Below are positions 8,027-16,212 of a DNA stretch of 64,000 bases, one piece after another. The stretch is from positions 6,424,667-6,488,666 of the forward strand of contig NZ_CP129613.1 in NCBI RefSeq assembly GCF_030486405.1, read 5' to 3'. The notes under the pieces are model-generated. The model made no database searches, was not told the origin of the DNA, and saw only the letters and a list, made by a program, of their open reading frames with translations. Position 1 is the first letter of the stretch. Every line of letters begins with the position of its first letter. The stretch is from Mycolicibacterium sp. HK-90. GTDB taxonomy: Bacteria > Actinomycetota > Actinomycetes > Mycobacteriales > Mycobacteriaceae. Position numbers and translations under genes: made by a program.

Positions 8027-8809
8027 TCAGGTCAGGTAGTCCGCACCACCGACGTAGATCATGTCACGATGGTCGAAATGCAAAGCCGCCGCGGTGATTT
8101 CGGCCGCGAACTGCCCGACCGTCGGAAGCACCGACCGCCTGCGGCGAGCCTCGACAGCGGCGGGGTCGCGCCGCTGCAGCAGCCGGACGATGATGGTCCC
8201 GTCGATCATGTCGCCGGAAACCACCTTGAGTGCGATTCCGCGTTCGGCCAGAGCCGGTTTCGCTGCGAGCAACGCGTCCTCGCCGGCACGTTTGCTCAGC
8301 GCGATGGGTTCGTAGCCGTCCGGCACCGGCTTGTCGGGGTAGAAGTGCGCTTGATGACTGGTGACAAAGACAATCCGCGCCCCTGGTGGCATCAGCGGAA
8401 GGGCCCGGGTGGCTAGGTGAACTTGCGCATCGCGGTTCAGGCGCATCGCATAGCCCGGATCGGCTCCGCGCTCCAACCCGCCGGAGGCGTTGAGTACCAG
8501 AACATCGAGCGTGCCGAATCGTTCACCGATGTCAGTTATCAGCGCTTTGACCGCGTTGTCGTCGCAGACGTCGGCGCCGGCGGCCGACGCCCGCCCTCCT
8601 GCCCTGCGTATCTCATCAACTACTCCGTTCGCCCGAACGGCTTTCTCGCGGTAGTTGACCAGGACGTGGAGGCCGGCCGCACCCAGCATCCGAGCCACTT
8701 CGGCCCCGATTCCGCGGGAGGCACCCGTGACCAGAGCGACCCGTTTTGCCGGCTCGGTCTTGGAAATCGCACCGTCGGCGACCACGTCGAGTCCCTGACC
8801 TCTGATCAT
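8027..8809 (-). CDS. SDR-family oxidoreductase, atypical active site
   Basis: The protein has 260 residues with the Rossmann TGASRGIG cofactor motif at about 29-36, followed by NYREKA (NADP-type basic residue) and NASGG for the NNAG motif. The serine strand reads FVTSHQAHF. The usual YxxxK is not obvious: the segment is GYEPIALSKRAGEDAL, with Tyr and Lys seven positions apart. It is read away from the flavoprotein gene at 8928, so the two share an AT-rich intergenic region and may be co-regulated. A strong GGGAGGGG ribosome-binding site precedes the ATG. The substrate is unknown. Confidence 0.75.
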   Translation of the reverse strand: MIRGQGLDVVADGAISKTEPAKRVALVTGASRGIGAEVARMLGAAGLHVLVNYREKAVRANGVVDEIRRAGGRASAAGADVCDDNAVKALITDIGERFGTLDVLVLNASGGLERGADPGYAMRLNRDAQVHLATRALPLMPPGARIVFVTSHQAHFYPDKPVPDGYEPIALSKRAGEDALLAAKPALAERGIALKVVSGDMIDGTIIVRLLQRRDPAAVEARRRRSVLPTVGQFAAEITAAALHFDHRDMIYVGGADYLT

Positions 8810-8829
8810 CGAATCCCCTCCCGGTAGGG

Positions 8830-8880
8830 CCAGCCTTAGAGTTTACTTATTTTAGGCTTATTTTTCTTAGAAAGTGCTAG
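8830..8880. promoter_or_regulatory. AT-rich divergent promoter region
   Basis: Between the SDR gene and the flavoprotein gene lies a run of A/T (TTTACTTATTTTAGGCTTATTTTTCTTAG when read in pieces) with two CTTATTTT direct repeats about 14 bases apart. It is strikingly A/T-rich against the GC-rich surroundings and probably holds overlapping promoters and an operator. Confidence 0.45.
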
Positions 8881-8927
8881 CGTCACGACATCGCCCAGTT
8901 CGACACGCAGGGGGAGGCGTGCACGAC

Positions 8928-10313
8928 ATGACTGATCACTCTGTTGTCCTCGGCGCCGGCATCGCAGGCCTATTGGCCGCGGCCGCACTTTCCGACACCG
9001 GCCACAACGTCACGATCGTTGAGCGAGACGACCTGCCGGACAAACCATCCCAACGCCGCGGTGTACCGCAGGGACCACACCTGCACAGCTTGCTCTCCAG
9101 TGGCTGGCACATCATCGAGGAATTGGTCCCCGGGCTGATCAAAGACCTGATCGAAGCCGGCGGCCCTGTCCTCGACGATGCCCGACTGGGTGCGCGCATG
9201 TACATCCAGAACGGCCCGTACGCCTTCAACCGCACCGACCCGGTAACGGATCCGGCTGCCCTCGCGGCATACCTGGTGACGAGGCCGCTGCTCGAATGCG
9301 CCCTGCGCCGCCGGGTGGCAGCCCGGACCAACGTCATCATCAAAGACGGTCATGATGTCGGCCAACTCGTCGCCGACCCGCCGGATCGCATCACCGGTGT
9401 CACCATTCACGACCGGCGCACCGGTGGGGCGCAGACGCTGGACGCCGACCTCGTGGTCGACGCCACCGGCCGCGCCACCCGCACACCTCTCCTATTGGAA
9501 AGGCTCGGATACGAACGTCCGCCGCAGCGGTCGTTCACGGTGAACGGCGTGTACTTCAGCCAACAGATTGCCATCCCCGACCAGGACACCTTTCCCGAGC
9601 GTCTTGTCCTGGTCGTCCCGGCTGACGGTGCCGGACGCGGCGGCCTGAGCGCCGGTGAACTCGACACCTGGACATTGACCATTGCGGCGCGAACCGACGA
9701 GCACCCGACACCGCCCGCAACACTCGCCGAGATGCTCGCCCTGGCAGAGGAATTCGCGCCGCCGCACCTTCATCCGGCGCTTCGCAAGGCCGTGGCACTG
9801 TCAGACGTCGCGGTCTACCGCTACCCCGGCGGGACCTGGCATCGCTACGACCGCTGCGCCCGTCACCCGCAGGGCCTGCTCGTGATCGGCGACGCCCTGT
9901 GCTGCCTGGACCCTCTCCAGGGGCAAGGGGTCACCATGGCCGCCCGGCACGCGCAGGAGCTGCGCGCACATCTGCGCGACCACGGAAGCGTTGACCCGCA
10001 ACAGTTCTACCAGTCACTGGCGCAGATGATCGCCCCGGTATGGGCTACCAACCAGCCACCCGGGAACACTCCCAACCGGGGCGTGAAGGACCAGGTCCGC
10101 CACCGTGTTCTGCAGTGGGGTCGCCGCAAGATGCTCGAAGCCGCAGGCGACATCGTCGTCACCGAACGCCTCGTCCGGATCGTGAACATGGTCGACCCGC
10201 CACAGCGGCTACTCGAACCCCGCTTCCTCGCCCGGGTCGCCGCATACCACCTCCGCAGGACGCTGCGAATATCAGCGCCTAGACGGTGTGCGAGGACGAA
10301 AGCCCATACTTGA
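8928..10313 (+). CDS. FAD-dependent oxidoreductase/monooxygenase-like protein
   Basis: The 461-residue protein starts MTDHSVVLGAGIAGLLAAAAL. It has the N-terminal dinucleotide motif GAGIAG, the ERDD acidic residue that binds ribose, the mid-protein DATGR motif and the second FAD motif VIGDALCCLDPLQGQGVTMA. The order is that of group A flavin monooxygenases and squalene-epoxidase-like proteins. GGGGAGG at about 8911 gives 10-base spacing to the ATG at 8928. There is no signal peptide. It is divergent from the SDR gene, suggesting a two-step oxidation or reduction of a lipophilic compound, but this is inference. Confidence 0.8.
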   Translation: MTDHSVVLGAGIAGLLAAAALSDTGHNVTIVERDDLPDKPSQRRGVPQGPHLHSLLSSGWHIIEELVPGLIKDLIEAGGPVLDDARLGARMYIQNGPYAFNRTDPVTDPAALAAYLVTRPLLECALRRRVAARTNVIIKDGHDVGQLVADPPDRITGVTIHDRRTGGAQTLDADLVVDATGRATRTPLLLERLGYERPPQRSFTVNGVYFSQQIAIPDQDTFPERLVLVVPADGAGRGGLSAGELDTWTLTIAARTDEHPTPPATLAEMLALAEEFAPPHLHPALRKAVALSDVAVYRYPGGTWHRYDRCARHPQGLLVIGDALCCLDPLQGQGVTMAARHAQELRAHLRDHGSVDPQQFYQSLAQMIAPVWATNQPPGNTPNRGVKDQVRHRVLQWGRRKMLEAAGDIVVTERLVRIVNMVDPPQRLLEPRFLARVAAYHLRRTLRISAPRRCARTKAHT

Positions 10314-10469
10314 CACGTCACAACCCGACGCCCGCATCCAGGTCGTCACGGTTGCGGGCCAACCTCGACGAGGCCCCCGGGCGAGCCCCGGTGGCGGCGA
10401 CACCCGGATGGAAGTCCCTACACCGTTCTCACGCTCGACCGCAGAAACCGCATGGCCGTAGCAGCGGTT

Positions 10470-11855
10470 CTACCGCGCCATATTGGTGAACCGCGAGAAG
10501 TGAAGCTGGTGCGCCACAGTGATATTCGCGGTTGGGCCGTTGCGGTGCTTGCCCAGGATGATGTCGGCTTCACCGCCACGCGGGTCTTCGCGGTCAATCG
10601 CATCGGGCCGGTGCAGCAGCAGGACCATGTCGGCATCTTGCTCGAGCGATCCCGATTCGCGCAGGTCAGAGACCTGTGGGCGCTTGTCGGTGCGCTGCTC
10701 GGGACCACGGTTCAGCTGGCTGATCGCGATCACCGGGACTTCCAGTTCCTTCGCCATCAGCTTGAGGCTTCGGGAGAAGTCCGAAACCTCTTGCTGGCGT
10801 GACTCGTATTTCTTGCCCGAGCTCATCAGCTGCATGTAGTCGACGACCACCAGCTTCAGATCGGCCTTCTGGGCCAACCGCCGGCCCTTGGCCCGGATCT
10901 CCATCATGGTCAGGTTCGGCGAGTCATCAATGTAGAGCGGGGCCTCACTGATCTCGCTCATCCGGCGGGCCAGCTTGGTCCAGTCGTCATCGCTCATCCG
11001 GCCCGAACGCATATCGGCCAGTTTGATTTTCGCCTCGGCCGACAGCAGCCGCATGACGATCTCGGACTTGCTCATTTCCAGCGAGAAGATGACGCTGGCC
11101 ATCCGGTGCTTGATCGAGCAGGACCGCATGAAATCCAGTCCAAGCGTGGACTTCCCGACACCGGGACGCGCCGCGATGATGATCATCTGCCCGGGGTGCA
11201 GGCCATTGGTGATCTCGTCGAACTCGGTGAACCCGGTCGGCACACCGCGCGAGATGCCGCCGTGCGAGGCGATCGCGTCGATCTCGTCCATCGTGGGCTG
11301 CAACAGGTCCTCGAGCGGCACAAAGTCCTCCGAGGCGCGCCGCTCGGTCACGTCGTAGATCTCGGCCTGCGCTCGGTCGACCACATCGGTGACATCGGCA
11401 CCGTCGGCTCCGGCGTAGCCGTACTGGACCACTCGGGTGCCCGCCTCCACCAACCGGCGTAGCAGCGCCTTGTCGGCGACGATGGCGGCGTAGAAACCGG
11501 CATTGGCCGCCGTCGGCACCGTGGAGATCAGCGTGTGCAGATACGGGGCGCCGCCGATACGGCGCAGCAGCCCGCGGCGATCGAGCTCGGCGGCGACGGT
11601 GACGGCATCCGCGGGCTCGCCGCGGCCGTAGAGATCGAGGATCGCGTCGTACACGTTCTGGTGCGCCGGGCGGTAGAAGTCACCGGGCCGCAGCCGCTCG
11701 AGTACGTCGGCGATCGCGTCCTTGCTCAACAGCATGCCGCCCAAAACCGCCTGCTCGGCCGCCATGTCCTGCGGCGGCTGCCGGCCGAAGTCCTCCCCGG
11801 GCGGAGGACCATCCATCTCCGAATCCGGATGCCCCAGGTCGTCCACCACCGCCAC
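10470..11855 (-). CDS. dnaB: replicative DNA helicase DnaB, intein-free
   Basis: The 461-residue protein has the DnaB N-terminal domain (PPQDMAAEQAVLGGMLLSKDAI) and RecA-like C-terminal motor with Walker A ARPGVGKSTLGL, H1a FSLEMSK, Walker B LKLVVVDYMQLM, and the late SQLNRGPEQR and DLRESGSLEQDADMV motifs. It unwinds the fork ahead of the replisome as a hexamer. Several mycobacterial dnaB genes carry inteins; here both the Walker A and the SDLRESG regions are uninterrupted and the length is that of an ordinary DnaB. It lies downstream of rplI on the same strand after a 512-base gap that contains a hairpin and candidate DnaA and LexA sites. Confidence 0.97.
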   Translation of the reverse strand: MAVVDDLGHPDSEMDGPPPGEDFGRQPPQDMAAEQAVLGGMLLSKDAIADVLERLRPGDFYRPAHQNVYDAILDLYGRGEPADAVTVAAELDRRGLLRRIGGAPYLHTLISTVPTAANAGFYAAIVADKALLRRLVEAGTRVVQYGYAGADGADVTDVVDRAQAEIYDVTERRASEDFVPLEDLLQPTMDEIDAIASHGGISRGVPTGFTEFDEITNGLHPGQMIIIAARPGVGKSTLGLDFMRSCSIKHRMASVIFSLEMSKSEIVMRLLSAEAKIKLADMRSGRMSDDDWTKLARRMSEISEAPLYIDDSPNLTMMEIRAKGRRLAQKADLKLVVVDYMQLMSSGKKYESRQQEVSDFSRSLKLMAKELEVPVIAISQLNRGPEQRTDKRPQVSDLRESGSLEQDADMVLLLHRPDAIDREDPRGGEADIILGKHRNGPTANITVAHQLHFSRFTNMAR

Positions 11856-11895
11856 GGACTCCCCACCCCCTTCCGAGACCCGCCTGACGACAGGC

Positions 11896-11911
11896 TCGAA
11901 CGTTTATTCGA
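11896..11911. promoter_or_regulatory. candidate LexA (SOS) box before dnaB
   Basis: The site reads TCGAAC-GTTT-ATTCGA, one mismatch from the mycobacterial LexA consensus TCGAAC-N4-GTTCGA. It lies 40 bases upstream of the dnaB start codon, in promoter range. Binding has not been shown from sequence alone. Confidence 0.45.
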
Positions 11912-12280
11912 ATCGGCATTGCAACTGTAAGGCAGGGCTCCGACGAGCTTTGTGAGGGCGCTGCGACGCACCACGCTAGACGTTGCTGGCGCCTGCCGAA
12001 ACCACCCCTGTGCATCAACCTGTGGATGGCATGGGGATAGGTGTCGGTCGTGGTGTTGAGCCTCTGGGGAGAACCTGTGGATCAACTCGCGCCGATATGC
12101 TGTTCTCCCTGGTCAGGGTGCCATACCTGCGGTGAGTAATTGTGTATGGGAAGTTCTTCGGCGTGTCGTGCCGGGTTGCCGTCCCGGGCGTGTTGTGTTG
12201 CGCCCAGGGACCGCGGGGGTTAACACCGAGTTAGGTTCGCTGTCCAGAGTTTCGGGCATCGCGTTCGCCAGATACAGCAA
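11912..12280. other. dnaB upstream intergenic region
   Basis: No convincing gene lies here; a 63-codon frame at 12132-12323 has no family resemblance and overlaps the rplI hairpin. The stretch contains two copies of AACCTGTGGAT (12017-12027 and 12072-12082), whose TGTGGAT core resembles the DnaA box TGTGGATAA; the second copy, TGTGGATCA, differs at one position. In H37Rv the small gene Rv0057 lies in this position; I see no equivalent. Confidence 0.5.
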
Positions 12281-12318
12281 CGCCCGGGTGGAAACCTCTG
12301 CAGGTCCCCACCCGGGCG
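12281..12318 (-). terminator. hairpin downstream of rplI
   Basis: A perfect 11-bp stem, CGCCCGGGTGG with CCACCCGGGCG, has a 16-base loop and sits 50 bases beyond the rplI stop. It lacks a U-tract, as is usual for mycobacterial intrinsic terminators. It should end the rpsF-ssb-rpsR-rplI transcript before dnaB. Confidence 0.6.
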
Positions 12319-12367
12319 ATTGAGTGCTGGTCGAACTACTCCGCTACGGGATTACTCCGCGACGGTG

Positions 12368-12823
12368 CTATTCGGCAACTACGTTGAGCGACACCTTGGC
12401 TTCCACCCCGGTGTGCAGCTTCACGGTCACCGGATGCGTGCCGACCGACTTGATGTGCGCCTTGGGCAGCTGCACGGTGCGCTTGTCCAGGTTCGGACCG
12501 CCGGCCTTCTTGATCACGGCCACGACGTCGGCAGCAGTGACCGAGCCGAACAGCTTGCCGGTGTCGGCAGCGGCCTGGACCGGCAGCGACACCTCGCCCA
12601 GACCCTCCAGCGCGGTCTTGAGCTCGTTGGCGTGCTCGACGCCCCGGACGGTCTTGGCCTCGCGTGCCCGGCGGATCTCCTCGGCCTGGCGCTCGGCGCC
12701 GCGGGAGGCCACGATGGCCAGCCCACGGGGCAGCAGGTAGTTACGGCCGTAGCCGTCCTTGACCTCGACGGCGTCGCCGGCGACACCCAGGTGCTCCACC
12801 TCAGCGGTGAGAATCAGCTTCAT
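12368..12823 (-). CDS. rplI: 50S ribosomal protein L9
   Basis: The 151-residue product [36 protein letters not shown] is the highly conserved L9 N-terminal 23S-rRNA-binding domain, followed by the long connecting helix and the C-terminal domain ([35 protein letters not shown]). The length is normal. It is the last gene of the operon rpsF-ssb-rpsR-rplI, 11 bases after rpsR. Confidence 0.97.
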   Translation of the reverse strand: MKLILTAEVEHLGVAGDAVEVKDGYGRNYLLPRGLAIVASRGAERQAEEIRRAREAKTVRGVEHANELKTALEGLGEVSLPVQAAADTGKLFGSVTAADVVAVIKKAGGPNLDKRTVQLPKAHIKSVGTHPVTVKLHTGVEAKVSLNVVAE

Positions 12824-12834
12824 TGGTCTATCCC

Positions 12835-13095
12835 CTACCGCGTCGACGAGCCGAACGGCAGCAGAGCCACCTCGCGGGCATTCTTCACCGCGATGGCGAC
12901 ATCGCGCTGGTGCTGGACGCAGTTGCCGGTCACCCGACGGGCACGGATCTTGCCGCGCTCGCTGATGTAGGTGCGCAGCAGCGCGGTGTCCTTGTAGTCG
13001 ATGACCTGCCCCTTACCCTTCTTGGAGCAGAACACGCACTTACGAGTCTTGACCGGCTTTTCCGGTGCCGGCCGTCGCTTTGTGGACTTGGCCAT
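12835..13095 (-). CDS. rpsR: 30S ribosomal protein S18 (zinc-type)
   Basis: The 86-residue protein [63 protein letters not shown] is a classic S18. The CxxC pair plus the later Cys mark the zinc-binding C+ form (the rpsR1 type). In mycobacteria a second, zinc-free S18 is made when zinc is scarce under Zur control; this copy is the housekeeping one. It lies between ssb and rplI on the minus strand. Confidence 0.96.
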   Translation of the reverse strand: MAKSTKRRPAPEKPVKTRKCVFCSKKGKGQVIDYKDTALLRTYISERGKIRARRVTGNCVQHQRDVAIAVKNAREVALLPFGSSTR

Positions 13096-13130
13096 TGGTT
13101 ATCTCTTCCTTGCAAAAATTTCGTTGTTGA

Positions 13131-13637
13131 TCAGAACGGCGGCTCGTCGTCGGCCCCGCTGAAGGAGCCCGACGCCGGTGCACTACCCCACGGATCGTCC
13201 TTGGGCTCGGCCTGGCGCGAACCACCGCCGCCGCCACCGCCGAAGCCCCCACCGCCACCGCCGCCGCCACTGCGGCTGGCCTTGTTGACCTTGGCCGTGG
13301 CGTAACGCAGGGACGGACCGATCTCGTCGACCTCGACCTCGACAACGGTGCGCTTCTCCCCCTCGCGGGTTTCGAAGGAACGCTGCTTGAGCCGACCGGT
13401 GACGATCACCCGCGAACCCCGAGTGAGGCTCTCGGCCACGTTCTCGGCAGCCTCACGCCAGATGTTGCACCGCAGAAACAGCGCCTCTCCGTCTTTCCAC
13501 TCACCGCTCTGGCGGTCGTAGATGCGCGGTGTCGACGCAACCGTGAAGTTGGCGACAGCCGCACCGGACGGGGTGAAACGCAGCTCCGGGTCGGCGGTCA
13601 GGTTTCCGACAACTGTGATGGTGGTGTCACCAGCCAC
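13131..13637 (-). CDS. ssb: single-stranded DNA-binding protein
   Basis: The 168-residue SSB has an N-terminal OB fold ([35 protein letters not shown]), a Gly-rich flexible linker ([16 protein letters not shown] about 125-140) and the acidic C-terminal tip ADDEPPF that docks partner proteins such as DnaB and repair enzymes. Mycobacterial SSBs have this length and linker. Its position between rpsF and rpsR is conserved in bacteria. Confidence 0.97.
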   Translation of the reverse strand: MAGDTTITVVGNLTADPELRFTPSGAAVANFTVASTPRIYDRQSGEWKDGEALFLRCNIWREAAENVAESLTRGSRVIVTGRLKQRSFETREGEKRTVVEVEVDEIGPSLRYATAKVNKASRSGGGGGGGGFGGGGGGGSRQAEPKDDPWGSAPASGSFSGADDEPPF

Positions 13638-13707
13638 GAGATCCTCCTGGGATTAGGCATGTCCGTTTGCGCGAAGCCTACGTAGCCTCGCCGACGACTC
13701 GCAGCCT

Positions 13708-13998
13708 TTAGTGCTTGTCGGTCCGCATCACCTTGGTCCGCAGCACGGACTCGTTCAGGTTGAGCTGACGGTCGAGCTCGGACACGGTGGCCGGTTCAGC
13801 CTTGACATCGACGACGGCGTAGATGCCCTCGGCGTGCTTGGCAATCTCGTAGGCCAGCCGGCGGCGTCCCCAGATGTCGACCTTGTCGACAGAACCGCCA
13901 TCCTTGCGGACGACGTTCAGGAACGTCTCCAACGACGGAGCTACGGTGCGCTCGTCAAGTGTGGGGTCGAGAATGACCATGATTTCGTATGGACGCAT
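13708..13998 (-). CDS. rpsF: 30S ribosomal protein S6
   Basis: The 96-residue protein [65 protein letters not shown] is a normal S6. The ATG at 13998 is chosen because S6 proteins begin immediately at M-R-x-Y-E; the longer frame upstream is not conserved-looking. A GAGGTGAT-type ribosome-binding site precedes it. It is the first gene of the ribosomal/ssb operon and is divergent from the membrane-protein gene at 14156. Confidence 0.96.
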   Translation of the reverse strand: MRPYEIMVILDPTLDERTVAPSLETFLNVVRKDGGSVDKVDIWGRRRLAYEIAKHAEGIYAVVDVKAEPATVSELDRQLNLNESVLRTKVMRTDKH

Positions 13999-14155
13999 TA
14001 GAACCTCATCACCTCCTCTGGTCGTGTACGGCCACGGCGGATTCCGTGGCAGGAGGGTCGCCTGCGTCGGCAACCGGCCCAGGCTACCCGAAACCGTCCT
14101 GATCTGCGAAATCCGGATAAGGTGAGCTCCTTGGTTCTGGAGTCGAGGGGGATGC

Positions 14156-14851
14156 GTGAACTATCCGAACGGGCCTTACGGGCAGGGGTTTCCGGGGCAG
14201 CCCGGCCAACCGCACCAGCCGGGCTACCCACAGCCAGGTTTTCCGCCGCAGGCCGGTTACCCGCAACAACCGGCCTTCCCACCGGCGCCGGGGTACCCCC
14301 AACAGGGTGGCTTCCAACAGCAGGCGGGCTACCCGCAGCAGCCGTACGGGATGCCGACACCTGAACCCAGTGGCGCCACCGGAACCATCGCCGCCGTCCT
14401 CGCGGCCCTGGGCGCCGTGGCAGGCCTCGGCGGCGGCGTGCTCGCGCTCATCGGCATGTCCGCGCTGAGCGGCATGAGCGGCGTCTCCGGCGGGGCGTAC
14501 GCGCTGGTGGTCGCCATGGTCCTCTTCAACTTCGTCTTCGGCCTGATGATCGCCATCGGCGCGGTGCTGCTGTTCCAGCGAAAGATGCTCGGCCGGTGGC
14601 TCATTGTCGGGGCATGCGCACTGGCAATCCTGAGCAGCCTGATCAGAATCGGCATGAGTGCTGCCGCCGCCGCGGCCTACAGTGCCTACGGCGGCGGTGG
14701 CGTTGGCGTCAGCGTGCTCACATTGGTGAGTCTCATCTTCCCCATCGCGACGATTGTGTTGGCCTTGCTGCCGTCTACGACCGCATGGATCAAAGCGAAA
14801 CCGAATCCGGTTGTACCTCAGTACTATCCGCAGTATCCGGGCTGGGGTTGA
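14156..14851 (+). CDS. Gly/Pro/Gln-rich membrane protein, paralogue 1
   Basis: The 231-residue protein has a GTG start after AGGGGGATGC. Residues 1-75 are a low-complexity, tyrosine-containing P/G/Q repeat region (units such as [13 protein letters not shown]), probably cytoplasmic and disordered. Four hydrophobic segments follow (about 78-100, 110-135, 145-165, 180-205). The C-terminus [32 protein letters not shown] is shared with the next two genes. No function is known. It lies at the place of Rv0052 in H37Rv but is not recognisably related to it. Confidence 0.8.
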   Translation: MNYPNGPYGQGFPGQPGQPHQPGYPQPGFPPQAGYPQQPAFPPAPGYPQQGGFQQQAGYPQQPYGMPTPEPSGATGTIAAVLAALGAVAGLGGGVLALIGMSALSGMSGVSGGAYALVVAMVLFNFVFGLMIAIGAVLLFQRKMLGRWLIVGACALAILSSLIRIGMSAAAAAAYSAYGGGGVGVSVLTLVSLIFPIATIVLALLPSTTAWIKAKPNPVVPQYYPQYPGWG

Positions 14852-14890
14852 TACGCACAGGCCCGCGAACCGTTCACGATCGGAGCAGCA

Positions 14891-15442
14891 GTGACCTCTG
14901 AATCAGGGTCCGAGGGGCGACAACCCGAGTGTCCGGGCGAAACCCAACTGGAGGAACCAGCGGCCGCGCCGGGGATTTCATCAAGCGGGCTCACCGCGTT
15001 CATCACGGCTGTCCTGGCCGCGATCGGCGCCCTGCTGACCCTGGGCAACGGCATCGCCGGCCTGTCCGGACTCGTCGCTCTGGCCGGTGACGCGGGATTG
15101 CGGACTCTGGCCCTCAGATCCCCCGGACCCCTGGCACTGACCATCCTCGCGACCCTGCTGAGCGTCACCTGCGGACTCTTGCTCCTGTCGGGCACGGTGG
15201 CGCTGTTACGAGGCCGAATGATCGGCCGCCGGCTCATCGTCAGCGGCTGCGTACTGATCATCCTCGGCAGTCTGATCAGCCTCGGGCTCAATCTCGCCAC
15301 GACAGCCCGCTACGGGTCTTACGGCATCAGCTGGCTCGCAATCTTGAGCCTGGTGCTGCCGATAGCCACGCTCGTGCTGGCGTTGCTCCCGTCGACCGCG
15401 GCGTGGATCAGGACGAAACAGAATCTGGTGGCCACTCCGTAG
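14891..15442 (+). CDS. membrane protein, paralogue 2 (no long repeat region)
   Basis: The 183-residue protein has a GTG start. It lacks the P/G/Q-rich head of its neighbours and begins with a short hydrophilic stretch (about 35 residues), followed by four hydrophobic segments. The RGRMIGRRLIVSGCVLIILGSLISLG and [23 protein letters not shown] segments align with the corresponding parts of the genes at 14156 and 15540, showing common origin. It starts 40 bases after the first paralogue, so the two are probably co-transcribed. No function is recognised. Confidence 0.75.
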   Translation: MTSESGSEGRQPECPGETQLEEPAAAPGISSSGLTAFITAVLAAIGALLTLGNGIAGLSGLVALAGDAGLRTLALRSPGPLALTILATLLSVTCGLLLLSGTVALLRGRMIGRRLIVSGCVLIILGSLISLGLNLATTARYGSYGISWLAILSLVLPIATLVLALLPSTAAWIRTKQNLVATP

Positions 15443-15539
15443 CGTCGGCATGTCGGCCCTGCCAACGCCGTTATCGCCTTGCCCTGTGCCATCCGGATAG
15501 GGTTGGCCCGCCAGCGATCGAGACTCTCCGGGGGGATCT

Positions 15540-16181
15540 GTGACCTTTCCCAGCGGCCCCTATCCTCAGGGATACCCCGAACAACCGGGCTTTTCGCAGC
15601 CGCCCGGTTTCCAAGCCCAGCCCCCGATCTACCAGCCCGGTTTCGGACAACAGCCGGGATATGCGCAACCGGGGTGGCCTCAGCAACCCGGCTACCCGGG
15701 CGGTTATCAACCGAAGCCGCCCGGCGGGCCGAGCGGTGCCACGGGAATCTTCGCCGGCATCCTGGCGCTGCTGGGCGGACTCATCGGCATCGTGTTTCTC
15801 GTTGTCGACGTGCTCGTCATGTGATTTGACCGTGAATTCGACACCATAGGCGCCGTCTTCGCTCTGTTCAGCCTCGCATTCGGATTGGCACAATTCATCG
15901 GAGCCATACTGCTGTGGCGACGCAAGATGATCGGGCGCCGGCTCGTCGTCGCCGGATGCGCGGTGGCGATCTTGCTTGGTGTGGTCGTTCTCGGCGACAC
16001 GACTATCGGCATCTCAGGGGACCCCACACGTGAGCCCCTCGCGATCAGCATCGTCGTCGCCGTGGGCCTCGTCTTGCCGATCGTGACACTCGTGCTGGCG
16101 ATGCTTCCATCGACCACCAAGTGGATCCGGGCGAAACAGAATGCGGTTGCGCCGCAGTACTACCCGCCCTACCCGGGCTGA
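15540..16181 (+). pseudogene. Gly/Pro/Gln-rich membrane protein, paralogue 3, interrupted by in-frame TGA
   Basis: A GTG at 15540 opens a frame (TFPSGPYPQGYPEQPGF...) that matches paralogue 1, with P/G/Q-rich head then hydrophobic ATGIFAGILALLGGLIGIVFLV. The frame meets TGA at 15822-15824, then continues without any shift as FDREFDTIGAVFALFSLAFGLAQFIGAILLWRRKMIGRRLVV to the shared tail PSTTKWIRAKQNAVAPQYYPPYPG and a stop at 16181. One base change (TGA to TGG or CGA) would restore a 213-residue protein. It may be a recent pseudogene, a sequencing error or a read-through case. Translation restart in the second half is possible, but no good ribosome-binding site is seen. Confidence 0.75.
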
Positions 16182-16212
16182 ACTTCCCGCGCCGCCGTGA
16201 CGGAAGGTCCGC

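Noticed and set aside
12132..12323. 63-codon frame between dnaB and rplI
   Set aside because: No ribosome-binding site or family resemblance, and its end overlaps the rplI hairpin. It is not related to Rv0057 as far as I can tell.
13190..13275. GGC/CCG-rich repeat in ssb as a possible DNA repeat element
   Set aside because: It encodes the normal glycine linker of mycobacterial SSB.
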